Shown here piece by piece: positions 1 to 7,316 of a stretch of DNA of 64,000 bases (its first letter is position 1; the number at the start of each line of letters is the position of its first letter). Made by a program: the position numbers and the translations under genes. This DNA comes from Secundilactobacillus odoratitofui DSM 19909 = JCM 15043 (GTDB lineage: Bacteria; Bacillota; Bacilli; Lactobacillales; Lactobacillaceae): positions 446,538 through 510,537 of the forward strand of contig NZ_AZEE01000027.1 in assembly GCF_001434895.1 (NCBI RefSeq), written 5' to 3'. The notes beneath the pieces are model-generated. The model made no database searches. It had not been told where the DNA came from and worked only from the letters and a program-made list of their open reading frames with translations.

Positions 1-2
1 CT

Positions 3-341
3 GTTCCTTGGGGGCTAAAGCGTTACCTGGATGATGTTTTAGCCAAGCACCGCTTTTATGACGCAGACCAACAAGGCAGACCAGTACCGCTAATGATGGG
101 TAAACACTTTGGCTACGTTACAACGCTAGCAGCCGTTGAGGCGACTTACCAACCGGGTAATCCACTCACTAACGGTCTAAGCGTTGCAGATTTACTCCAA
201 CCGCTCACGGTTACATTTCGCTACTGTGGCATCGACCAACACCCGAATTTTTCAAACTGTGTGTTTTATGACGTTTATACGCCGAAGCATGTCGAAGATG
301 CTAAATTAGCGTTGACCCACGCGTTACATCAGCTAGATTGA
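3..341 (+). CDS. NAD(P)H-dependent oxidoreductase, flavodoxin-like fold (3' part only)
   Basis: The reading frame is open from the window edge, so the N-terminal half and start lie outside; about 112 C-terminal residues are visible. The sequence PWGLKRYLDDVL near the visible start, followed by PLMMGKHFGYVTTLA, resembles the C-terminal half of small flavin quinone/NAD(P)H oxidoreductases of the KefF/MdaB type, which pass two electrons from NAD(P)H through FMN to quinones in the cytoplasm. The last part (TFRYCGIDQHPNFSNCVFYDVY) fits the final strand and helix of that fold. No cofactor-binding loop can be inspected because the N-terminus is missing, so the family call rests on overall resemblance. 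A structured repeat follows directly. Confidence 0.55.
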   Translation, partial: VPWGLKRYLDDVLAKHRFYDADQQGRPVPLMMGKHFGYVTTLAAVEATYQPGNPLTNGLSVADLLQPLTVTFRYCGIDQHPNFSNCVFYDVYTPKHVEDAKLALTHALHQLD

Positions 342-351
342 GTGAAACAAA

Positions 352-566
352 GAGGCTGGAAAAAATTATATTGATAAGCATCGAATTAATTTCTTAACTC
401 GAAGTGAGTTAAACATTTCACTTTATCTCAAGTCTGTTATCTAGCCTAATCGTGCACCAAAACTCAGGTCCCGGCCATATAAAACAACGGCCCGTAGATT
501 CCAAAACCAGGAATCCACGGGCCGTTGTTTTATATTCTGGGACCTAAACGAGTTTTTGCCCACTCT
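352..566 (+). repeat. Dispersed structured element, family 1, copy 1
   Basis: About 215 bases between two convergent genes. The core is a long hairpin. Basal strands AAAACTC-AGGTCCC (459-472) pair with GGGACCT (539-545) and GAGTTTT (550-556), leaving AAAC (546-549) as a bulge on the 3' side only. Above an interior loop (CGGCCAT opposite ATTCTG) sits a stem of about 24 bp ending in a GATTCC/GGAATC apex. The 5' part holds a smaller hairpin, TTAACTC/GAGTTAA. The same loop, bulge and flank words recur at 4936, 27744 and 60041 with different stems. Confidence 0.85.
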
Positions 567-585
567 CTCCACTTGCATTAAACCG

Positions 586-1641
586 CTAAATCGTATTTTC
601 ACCTGGCTGCCACTCGTTCTTTTCATCAAATGGCCGTGCAGTCTGTTTTGAAATAAAACTAAAGTACCGAATATCTGAACCCCAGTCAGCTGGATCACCA
701 TACGAGAGTGACCGCAGATCTCGGTTATCGTAAGTAAAGGCGTACAACATCTTTTGTTTGATATCATAGCCAGCTGTGTACTGTGTCCAAGCAACCAACG
801 TGTCATCACCTTCGCCAATTCGAAGTGACCCTTTTGGCGTATTCACCGCCGTTAATAATTGGTAGGCCTGATTTAATGCTTCATCATCATTGACTTCAAC
901 GGACATTAGCTTCGACATGGCGGCGCGCAGAAATCTTGACTCCGGCTTGTAATCGGCTGGTATTCCAACGAGGCCACTGGTTGGCTCACTTAACTTAATT
1001 TGAGCAATTGGTTCAGCAACGTCGTATGAATAGGTCCGTTTGGTTGTCCGTTCCAGCCACGTTTTCAAATTGTTCAGGTGCCAATCGAAAGTAGGCGCAT
1101 TGGTGAAGACACCAAGTGGATTTTCAAAAATTTGAAAGCCGTTTTCCACGGACGGTTCAATCACAATTGACCGGCCAGTTTCGTCATGCATCACACAATG
1201 TTGCGGTACGGACATGCCCATCATCGGTCCGGGCTCGGTTGTGATACCAATATCACGACCCAGATTGACTTTAATATCATCTAAGGACTTGTAGTGGGTC
1301 AAAATCCAAGTACACAGTTCTTCACCACGAATCGCCGTTTTGCCACTTGCCTTAATCACTTCAGTTGGGACGTAACGATAGAAATGATCAAAGTAAAAGG
1401 TGCCGCCGCACAAGCCGTACTCGTTAATACCGTCTAAAAACACAGGGGCGTGATGAATATCCTTGGCCCAAACAATGCCCATCACATTTCGTTCACTCGC
1501 AAACGGTGTGTAAGCATTTACGAAGGTATATCCCTTCGGCAGTTTTACACCGGCATACTCAAAGTGCTGTTCAAAGTCCTGCGTCCGAGCCCAATAGGGG
1601 TTGCCCTGCCGACTAATAAGTTCAATTCCTGTACAAGCCAT
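586..1641 (-). CDS. Choloylglycine hydrolase / penicillin V acylase family Ntn hydrolase
   Basis: A 351-residue cytoplasmic C-N hydrolase of the linear-amide family (bile salt hydrolases, penicillin V acylases), which cleaves amide bonds using an N-terminal cysteine. Expected active-site features are all visible: Cys3, the Arg19-x-x-Asp22 pair in ARTQDF, the INEYGL asparagine segment, the Asn of VFTNAP and the Arg of SRFLRAAM. It begins Met-Ala-Cys instead of Met-Cys, so two residues must be removed to expose the nucleophile. It is the last gene of a minus-strand operon, 23 bases after a YdcZ-type transporter. The true substrate (bile salt, acyl-homoserine lactone, N-acyl amino acid) cannot be read from sequence. 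A second, divergent member is at 15561. Confidence 0.85.
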   Translation of the reverse strand: MACTGIELISRQGNPYWARTQDFEQHFEYAGVKLPKGYTFVNAYTPFASERNVMGIVWAKDIHHAPVFLDGINEYGLCGGTFYFDHFYRYVPTEVIKASGKTAIRGEELCTWILTHYKSLDDIKVNLGRDIGITTEPGPMMGMSVPQHCVMHDETGRSIVIEPSVENGFQIFENPLGVFTNAPTFDWHLNNLKTWLERTTKRTYSYDVAEPIAQIKLSEPTSGLVGIPADYKPESRFLRAAMSKLMSVEVNDDEALNQAYQLLTAVNTPKGSLRIGEGDDTLVAWTQYTAGYDIKQKMLYAFTYDNRDLRSLSYGDPADWGSDIRYFSFISKQTARPFDEKNEWQPGENTI

Positions 1642-1664
1642 TTGGAAGCTCCTTTCAAGTTCAG

Positions 1665-2651
1665 TTAATTACTGAGTTCATTCACGTCAATGCGTTTTTT
1701 GGCTGATGGAATCATGGCAACACCGGCACCAATCAATGCAACCAACGCACCAAGAATGGTGACCATGTATACTTGAGCGCCTAATTGCGGAATCAATAAA
1801 TCAATTAAAATCGAACCAATCAACTGGCCAGCGGTTGAGGCTAGCCCGAGCAAGAGTAGCCCCAAGCCACGTACTAATAATGCCATCAAAGCAATTGAAA
1901 GTAGTCCGAGCGGTCCACCTAAGTACATCCACCAAACTGTTGGTAAGTGGAAGGTTGCCGTTCCCATCATAATTCGAACAATTAACATAATACCTAAAAT
2001 CGAGAAGCCGACAATAAAGTTCCAGGTAATTGACACTAGCATTGAACCCGTCTCTTCAGCGACTGCTGAGTTACCAGCGGGTTGCCAACCGGCTAACAAG
2101 CCGCCTAGGAATGGTAATACCGCTAACACGATAACTTTTGGTGCCGACCAGTTTGGCAGCACAACCAATACCGTGGCTGCGATTGCCAACAGTGCACCCA
2201 TAATTCGAGCAAAGTTGAACGGCTGCTTAACCGGTACACCGATCCCTAATCGATCACAAATCAAACCGGAAATTACCATCCCAGAAATTAACGTGGTTTG
2301 GAAAGTTGCCACACCAAGAATCGAAGCTGTTGCCCCTTCTGAAAAAACAATCACTGCCCCACAACAACCAGCGAACCAGTTCCACCAAGGTAACCGGTGG
2401 GCCTTCATCTTACGAGGAATAGCGGCAAATTGTTCCCGTGTCGAACGTCGTGCCAAAATAATAATCGCCATGACAACTAACCCGGATCCGAATGAAACAA
2501 CTGCCGAGGCATTCCCATCACCTAGGAGCTTACCGACCTGACCGTTAACAGCCGATTGCATCGGTCCAAGCATACCAGCCAACACCGTTGCCAAAACAAG
2601 TAATGGAATCACAACCGTTTTTTCAGTTTTTGAAGTTTGTGGATTACTCAT
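1665..2651 (-). CDS. DMT-superfamily transporter, YdcZ/DUF606 type (tandem)
   Basis: A 328-residue integral membrane protein with about ten hydrophobic helices. It is built as two homologous halves: the first has GPMQSAVNGQVGKLLG early and a WWNWFAGCCGAV segment, and the second repeats the pattern after the central FLGGLLAGWQPAGNSAVAE. This doubled arrangement is the DUF606/YdcZ pattern in the drug/metabolite transporter superfamily, whose substrates are mostly unknown. It sits between an amidotransferase-like gene and an Ntn hydrolase in one operon, so the inferred role is moving the hydrolase's substrate or product across the membrane. The start is an ATG preceded by an AAAAGGAGA binding site. 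Confidence 0.8.
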   Translation of the reverse strand: MSNPQTSKTEKTVVIPLLVLATVLAGMLGPMQSAVNGQVGKLLGDGNASAVVSFGSGLVVMAIIILARRSTREQFAAIPRKMKAHRLPWWNWFAGCCGAVIVFSEGATASILGVATFQTTLISGMVISGLICDRLGIGVPVKQPFNFARIMGALLAIAATVLVVLPNWSAPKVIVLAVLPFLGGLLAGWQPAGNSAVAEETGSMLVSITWNFIVGFSILGIMLIVRIMMGTATFHLPTVWWMYLGGPLGLLSIALMALLVRGLGLLLLGLASTAGQLIGSILIDLLIPQLGAQVYMVTILGALVALIGAGVAMIPSAKKRIDVNELSN

Positions 2652-2703
2652 ACATAATCTCCTTTTTAGCCAAGTGTCGCAATCACTTACGTTTCGCTTA
2701 CTT

Positions 2704-3450
2704 CTAGTCCAACTCGCCGGCTAACCAATTCAAGCACCTTGAGAAGAACTCACCGTAGTTTTCCCAAGCCATGAACGCCTGTGAGGCCCAATGCGGTGCG
2801 ATGTCCGTTCCGTAAGCTAGGGTTCGACCCTTCCCAATTTTCTGGGTAACGAGTAACGGTGCATCATCGGCGGTCATCAAGACTGAGCTCTCAGGTTTCG
2901 GAGTAATCTCTTGATAACCCAAAATAACCGGAAATTCACCTAGATCACGGGTAATGACGTTGGGCGTTGTCTCAACCGGTTGAACACCCTGTGGCGCTTC
3001 AATACGATCATCATACGGTAAAACAGTTACGGGTAAGACCGCCTCGATTGGCGAACCGTGATAATGAGCTTTACCTTCAAAACCACCGAACGATAAGTAA
3101 CCACCAGCCATCATCAAGGCCCCGCCATTTAGCACCCAATCCTTCAATAGGGCTAAACGATTTACCGCGGGATTACCGCCCGCAAAAACACCGTTTGATA
3201 ACGTAAACGAATTGAGCCCAATATCTGACAAAATAATGACATCATATTGATCTAATGCCTCAATTGTCCAAGGAAATTGTTCTGGCACATCGTGGGCGCG
3301 CAGATGCGTTACGTCATGGCCACGACTTCGTAGCGCCTTTAATAACGCTTCACAACCAATTTCTAATTTAGTACTTGTAAATGAATCATATCCCTTATAC
3401 TCCGTGGTCGTTGATATCCACGATTCACCTGCTAACAAAACTTTTGCCAT
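2704..3450 (-). CDS. Glutamine amidotransferase-like (class I GATase fold) cytoplasmic protein
   Basis: A 248-residue soluble protein. I chose the internal ATG at 3450 (MAKVLLAGESW) because GGAGG lies just upstream; an extended frame adds 21 hydrophobic residues with no binding site. It resembles the family annotated as putative glutamine amidotransferase or ThuA-like: VLLAGESW at the N-terminus, a YDVIILSDIG strand, GGALMMAGGYLSFGG at the nucleophile-elbow position, and a C-terminal GRTLAYGTDIAPHW segment. No Cys is seen at the elbow (the loop reads MAGGYLSF), so glutaminase chemistry is doubtful. It is the first gene of an operon with the transporter and Ntn hydrolase, facing a LacI regulator with an operator between them. 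Function unknown. Confidence 0.65.
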   Translation of the reverse strand: MAKVLLAGESWISTTTEYKGYDSFTSTKLEIGCEALLKALRSRGHDVTHLRAHDVPEQFPWTIEALDQYDVIILSDIGLNSFTLSNGVFAGGNPAVNRLALLKDWVLNGGALMMAGGYLSFGGFEGKAHYHGSPIEAVLPVTVLPYDDRIEAPQGVQPVETTPNVITRDLGEFPVILGYQEITPKPESSVLMTADDAPLLVTQKIGKGRTLAYGTDIAPHWASQAFMAWENYGEFFSRCLNWLAGELD

Positions 3451-3588
3451 GTGCTGCCTCCAAGATCTCGTCTTAATAAAGGTATATATCAAAATAATAA
3501 TGAAAATACTCAATGGTCGTTTTCAAAATTGACAAATGCATGCGTGAAATTAGAAATGATTGCAAAACTAAAATGTTGTTTTATAGTT

Positions 3589-3606
3589 TGCTAAACCGGT
3601 TTATCA
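3589..3606. promoter_or_regulatory. Probable LacI-family operator
   Basis: TAAACCGGTTTA (3592-3603) is a perfect palindrome inside a near-symmetric 18-base site, TG-N-TAAACCGGTTTA-N-CA. The central CG pair and flanking A/T are typical of LacI/GalR operators. It lies between the minus-strand operon and the divergent LacI gene at 3852. A weaker related half (GTAAACGGTTTC) lies at 3641-3652. The inference is control of the operon, and perhaps autoregulation, by the neighbouring regulator. Confidence 0.65.
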
Positions 3607-3851
3607 TTTCACCGAAATAGTATCACAAAGTTTTCGCGAAGTAAACGGTTTCTTTTTAACTCACTCGCCTACCCTTTTAATTGGTATAGCTAAAATCGGT
3701 AGCTTATCACGCAATCAACGGGCTTTATCACCAGTGCCGTTATTTTAAAAATCGACCAAAAATAATTTATTCAATGATTAAATTAAAAGCTCACGTCGAA
3801 ATAATACGTTATAATGGAAAACAGCACTCAACGTAGAAAGGAGCCCTCACC

Positions 3852-4859
3852 ATGAAACTCACAATGCGAGAAATTGCTAAAATGGCGGGTGTCTCAGTGA
3901 CCACTGTTTCTTTAGTCCTCAACGATAAAGAAGCCAGAATCTCACAGAAGCAACGTACTAAAATCAAAGAAATTGCCCGGAAGAATAACTATGTACCAAA
4001 TTCATCGGCTGTTTCACTCGCCAAAAACGAATCGAATACCATTGGTGTGGTCGTTCCTAACATTAGCAACCCTTTTTATTCATCGTTAATCAAGGCCATC
4101 AGTAACGAGCTATCTAAGCGTGGCTACTATTCATTGATTATCAATTCAAATGACAATCACGAAAACGAAGCTAAGCAGGTTGCTAAATTGGTCAGTCGTG
4201 GTGTTGATGGTATCTTGTTAGTGCCATCAAACGACCTATACGCCCAGGGTACGGATAAAGTGAATACCTTTTTAAACAGCATCGATATTCCCTTTGTCCT
4301 CGTCAATGCCGACAGTGATTTAGACATCAACCAGGTGAATCTTGATAGCTTTGAGGGCGGCTATCTTGCAACCCAACTTCTCATCGATAATGGCCACACT
4401 GATATCGCCATCGTCACCGGTAACAAGGGATTCGTAAATGCTGAAACCCGTTTACTGGGCTACCAAAAAGCACTGGCCGACAACGGTTTGACCATCGACC
4501 CCAACCTGGTTTTTCGTGCGCCCTATGATCTCAATGGCGGATACGAACGTATTCAACAAATTCAACAGACGCCAGCAACCGCTATCTTTTTCTGTAGCGA
4601 CTTAATGCTGTATGGTGCCGTCAAACAATTTAACGAGTCAAAGCGAAACTTGTTTGATCACTACTCAATCATTGGTTACGACGATACGTTCATCAACGAA
4701 ATCTTCAATCCCACCATTACCTCCGTCAAACAAAACGTGTCACAACTCGGCAGCGAGGCCGTCAGAGTGTTATACACGGCCCTTTCAAGTAAACTGACAA
4801 TCAATGTCAAACTGGATGTGACACTCAATGTTCGTGACTCAGTTAAGGCGTTAGATTAG
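3852..4859 (+). CDS. LacI/GalR family transcriptional regulator
   Basis: A 335-residue regulator. The N-terminal helix-turn-helix MREIAKMAGVSVTTVSLVLND is followed by the hinge helix and by a periplasmic-binding-protein-like effector domain that starts at NTIGVVVPNISNPFYSSL and contains GVDGILLVPSND and FFCSDLMLYGAV. An AAAGGAGCCC binding site precedes the ATG. It is transcribed divergently from the amidotransferase/transporter/Ntn-hydrolase operon with an 18-base palindromic operator in between, so it most likely represses that operon in response to a metabolite. Because the operon lacks sugar genes, the effector may not be a sugar. Confidence 0.88.
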   Translation: MKLTMREIAKMAGVSVTTVSLVLNDKEARISQKQRTKIKEIARKNNYVPNSSAVSLAKNESNTIGVVVPNISNPFYSSLIKAISNELSKRGYYSLIINSNDNHENEAKQVAKLVSRGVDGILLVPSNDLYAQGTDKVNTFLNSIDIPFVLVNADSDLDINQVNLDSFEGGYLATQLLIDNGHTDIAIVTGNKGFVNAETRLLGYQKALADNGLTIDPNLVFRAPYDLNGGYERIQQIQQTPATAIFFCSDLMLYGAVKQFNESKRNLFDHYSIIGYDDTFINEIFNPTITSVKQNVSQLGSEAVRVLYTALSSKLTINVKLDVTLNVRDSVKALD

Positions 4860-4935
4860 CATTGCAAATAATCTGAGTAACGGCGGTTAATTAAGTGCCA
4901 ATGATTGCCTCAACACCCAAAAAAGCAACTAAAAA

Positions 4936-5158
4936 GAGTGGCTGGGAACAAAGTCCATTTTGACAAAAATCAAACTCGATTCTCAACTCAAAAACAATTA
5001 AGAATTGTATTTACTTTCAAGACTGCTATCTAGCCTTAACGTGTGCCAGAACTCAAGTCCCGGCCATAGAAACAAGAAAACGCGTGGATTCCTACAAATC
5101 AGGAATCCACGCGTTTTCTCGCTTCTATTCTGGGACTTAAACGAGTTCTGTCCCACTC
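4936..5158 (+). repeat. Dispersed structured element, family 1, copy 2
   Basis: About 223 bases between convergent genes (LacI regulator and aminotransferase). Basal strands AGAACTC-AAGTCCC pair with GGGACTT and GAGTTCT, again with AAAC bulged on the 3' side. Compared with copy 1, A-T and G-C swaps occur on both sides so pairing is kept. The apical stem has its own sequence (GAAACAAGAAAACGCGTGG side) but keeps GATTCCT/AGGAATC near the top. The element starts with GAGTGG and ends with CCCACTC. It may also act as a bidirectional terminator. Confidence 0.85.
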
Positions 5159-5171
5159 ACATTTAATATCA

Positions 5172-6374
5172 CTATGCTTGTTGCTTGTCGGCAGCCATGA
5201 CTTCTTCAATCGCTTCGGCAAGTCGCTTCACGCCATCCTCGATTTTATCTTCCGGTGTGTTCGAGTAATTCATCCGGAAAGTTCCGGGAATGGTTTCATT
5301 ACCAAAGAATGGATCGCCAGGTACGATGGCAACGTTACGTTTCAACGCGGCATCAAATAACTTTTGCGAGTCCTTAACCCCTGGTACCATCACCCACAAG
5401 AACATCCCACCTTCTGGATTACTGTGCGTAACACCAGCCGGGAAGTACTTATCTACGGCGTTAACCATCAATTGTTCCCGTTTGTGATAGAGCGCCGTAA
5501 TTTTAGCAATGTGCTCATTAATGTCATTTTCAGCAAAGTATTCTGCTGCTACGTACTGCGCTAAACTATCCGTGTGCAAGTCGGCAGACTGCTTCATCAT
5601 CGTATACTTCTTAATGAGTTTTGGATCAGCGACGACCCAACCTAAACGAAGGCCTGGTGCGAAAATTTTCGACATGGTCCCCATATAGATCACATGATTA
5701 CTCTTATCAAATGACTTCAGTGCAGGTAAGTGTTCGCCTTCCCACCGAATTGCACCATATGGGTTATCTTCAAGCACTAACACATCGTACTTTTCAGCTA
5801 ACTCAACTAACTTCTTCCGACGTGCCAACGTCATCGTCCGACCAGTTGGGTTTTGGAAAGTTGGCACCGTATAAATCAGTCGGGTATCCGGATTGTTTTT
5901 GAGGGCTTCTTCAAGCGAGTCCATCCGCATCCCATCTTCATCCATATCAACACCCACAAAGTGCGCGCCATATGAACGGAAGACATCAATGGCAGTCAAA
6001 TAAGTTGGGTCTTCAACGATGACTGTACTTCCTTCATCGATAAACATTTTACCCGTTAAATCAATGGATTGCTGAGAACCAGTTGCCACCATCACGTGAT
6101 CGGCATCGGTATCAATACCTTCAACTTTTAAACGATCTAAGATAACGTTACGGAGCTCCGGTACCCCTTGAGATGAGCCGTACTGCAATGCCGCACGACC
6201 CTTTTCTTCTAGCACTTTATCAGTGGCCTTCTTCACCTGCTCAACGGGAAAAAGTTCTGGCGCTGGCAAGCCACCGGCAAACGACATGACTTTGGGATCA
6301 CCAGCAACCTTCAAAATATCGCCAACAGCATCTACGTCTGATTGAGGGACTCGCTTCGAGAAATGATAGGTCAT
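5172..6374 (-). CDS. PLP-dependent class I/II aminotransferase
   Basis: A 400-residue cytoplasmic fold-type I aminotransferase. Features in order: MSFAGGLPAPELFP near the start, ATGSQQSIDL around the cofactor phosphate site, YTVPTFQNPTG, LEDNPYG with the cofactor-ring Asp, and the Schiff-base lysine in GTMSKIFAPGLRLGW. This pattern matches the broad-specificity group (2-aminoadipate, aromatic or branched-chain amino acids) rather than aspartate aminotransferase. In lactobacilli such enzymes act in amino acid catabolism with 2-oxoglutarate. The exact substrate is not decidable here. It is monocistronic, with TTAAGGAG before the ATG and a 300-base upstream region. Confidence 0.85.
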   Translation of the reverse strand: MTYHFSKRVPQSDVDAVGDILKVAGDPKVMSFAGGLPAPELFPVEQVKKATDKVLEEKGRAALQYGSSQGVPELRNVILDRLKVEGIDTDADHVMVATGSQQSIDLTGKMFIDEGSTVIVEDPTYLTAIDVFRSYGAHFVGVDMDEDGMRMDSLEEALKNNPDTRLIYTVPTFQNPTGRTMTLARRKKLVELAEKYDVLVLEDNPYGAIRWEGEHLPALKSFDKSNHVIYMGTMSKIFAPGLRLGWVVADPKLIKKYTMMKQSADLHTDSLAQYVAAEYFAENDINEHIAKITALYHKREQLMVNAVDKYFPAGVTHSNPEGGMFLWVMVPGVKDSQKLFDAALKRNVAIVPGDPFFGNETIPGTFRMNYSNTPEDKIEDGVKRLAEAIEEVMAADKQQA

Positions 6375-6684
6375 AATAAAACACTCCTTAATATGTATGG
6401 AATTAGTTGCTTTATGTAAACATCAAACAGTTCATGTTCATTGAGTAACATGGCTTGTCTGGCATTATTATAACATAACGATGAGAGGTTGATTAAAAGT
6501 ATTTTTTAAAGACTCCGAATGGTACGCCTGAATACTTTACTGATACGCCGTTAAGTACCATTTGGGGATTTACTCGCATACCGAAAATATACCGAAAAAG
6601 ATTGCCATTCTCACCAAAGTAAAAAAATAAAACGCCGACAGCTCAGCGCTTTACTCATCCGTATTAACTTACGTTACTCATAAC
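6375..6684. other. Gene-free spacer between aminotransferase and tRNA-Arg
   Basis: About 310 bases without a coding frame. The part next to the aminotransferase start must hold its minus-strand promoter. The far end contains the tRNA terminator described separately. I see no conserved regulatory RNA. Confidence 0.5.
6622..6653 (-). terminator. Terminator after tRNA-Arg
   Basis: Read on the minus strand, CGCTGA-GCTG-TCGGCG forms a short hairpin (one G-U pair) followed by TTTTATTTTTTT. It lies about 35 bases after the tRNA 3' end. Confidence 0.6.
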
Positions 6685-6756
6685 TGCGCCCCCCGAGAGT
6701 CGAACTCGGATCATGAGGACCGAAATCTCATGTGCTATCCATTACACTAAGGGCGC
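6685..6756 (-). tRNA. tRNA-Arg (anticodon TCG)
   Basis: A 72-base cloverleaf on the minus strand. Acceptor GCGCCCT pairs with GGGGCGC (one T-G pair) and the discriminator is A. The D arm is GTG-TAATGGATAG-CAC and the T arm is CCGAG-TTCGACT-CTCGG. The anticodon loop TTTCGGT places TCG at positions 34-36, decoding CGA/CGG arginine codons. The base of the anticodon stem has one A-C mismatch. CCA is not encoded; the next bases are GTT. Confidence 0.9.
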
Positions 6757-6814
6757 CTAACACCTTAATGATAGTGGTGTTAGCAAAATTTTTCAAGTTA
6801 AATACTCGAAATGA

Positions 6815-7141
6815 TTAGCGAATGCCAGCAACCTTTTCGGCAGCATCTTGCAGATAAAAGAAAACAGCGTCCGGACTCCGCTTGAAGTCTGCCGTAAAAC
6901 TCTCACCCTGTGGTTCAACGGTATAGATGACCGTCTTCATAATGTCAGTCACCACGATGTTATCGCCGTCCCACTTGCCTGAGTCGTAATGTCCCTCTTC
7001 TGAATACTCAAGATAAGCTTGAAAGGAGGCCAATACGGTTTCCTTAATCACGTCATCAATAGTTGCTTGTTTACCATCAGCTTGCCGCTTCGCCACTTCT
7101 TTTTCGACTTCTGCCATGTTTTCGGGTACATCAATTTCCAA
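6815..7141 (-). CDS. Small hypothetical protein
   Basis: A 108-residue acidic soluble protein that I do not recognise. No signal peptide, membrane segment or known motif is visible. The N-terminal third (EIDVPENMAEVEKEVAKRQADGKQATIDDVIKE, split by helix breaks) is predicted helical. The C-terminal half (NIVVTDIMKTVIYTVEPQG...) looks like mixed strands. The start is taken as TTG at 7141 because AGAGGAA lies eight bases upstream; an ATG eight codons in is the alternative. It stands alone between the tRNA and threonine synthase, transcribed away from the latter. Confidence 0.55.
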   Translation of the reverse strand: MEIDVPENMAEVEKEVAKRQADGKQATIDDVIKETVLASFQAYLEYSEEGHYDSGKWDGDNIVVTDIMKTVIYTVEPQGESFTADFKRSPDAVFFYLQDAAEKVAGIR

Positions 7142-7316
7142 CGGAGATTCCTCTTTTCGTCATAGTCTACCTATGTATTCTATCATGTTCAGCTAAAAAG
7201 CGCGGTATTTACCATTCACGATTAACTTTTTGCGAAACTTCTCTTTAAAATCACATTTTTTCAGGTACACTAGAGAGTAACAATACTGACTATTACCGAT
7301 TACAAGGAGGACCAAC

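Noticed and set aside
352-566. Insertion sequence remnant or MITE
   Set aside because: No target duplication or transposase trace seen, and covarying stems argue for selection on structure. A MITE origin is not excluded.
441-818. 125-residue minus-strand frame over copy 1 of family 1 and the Ntn hydrolase gene end
   Set aside because: No binding site, and it covers a hairpin element and a real gene in another frame.
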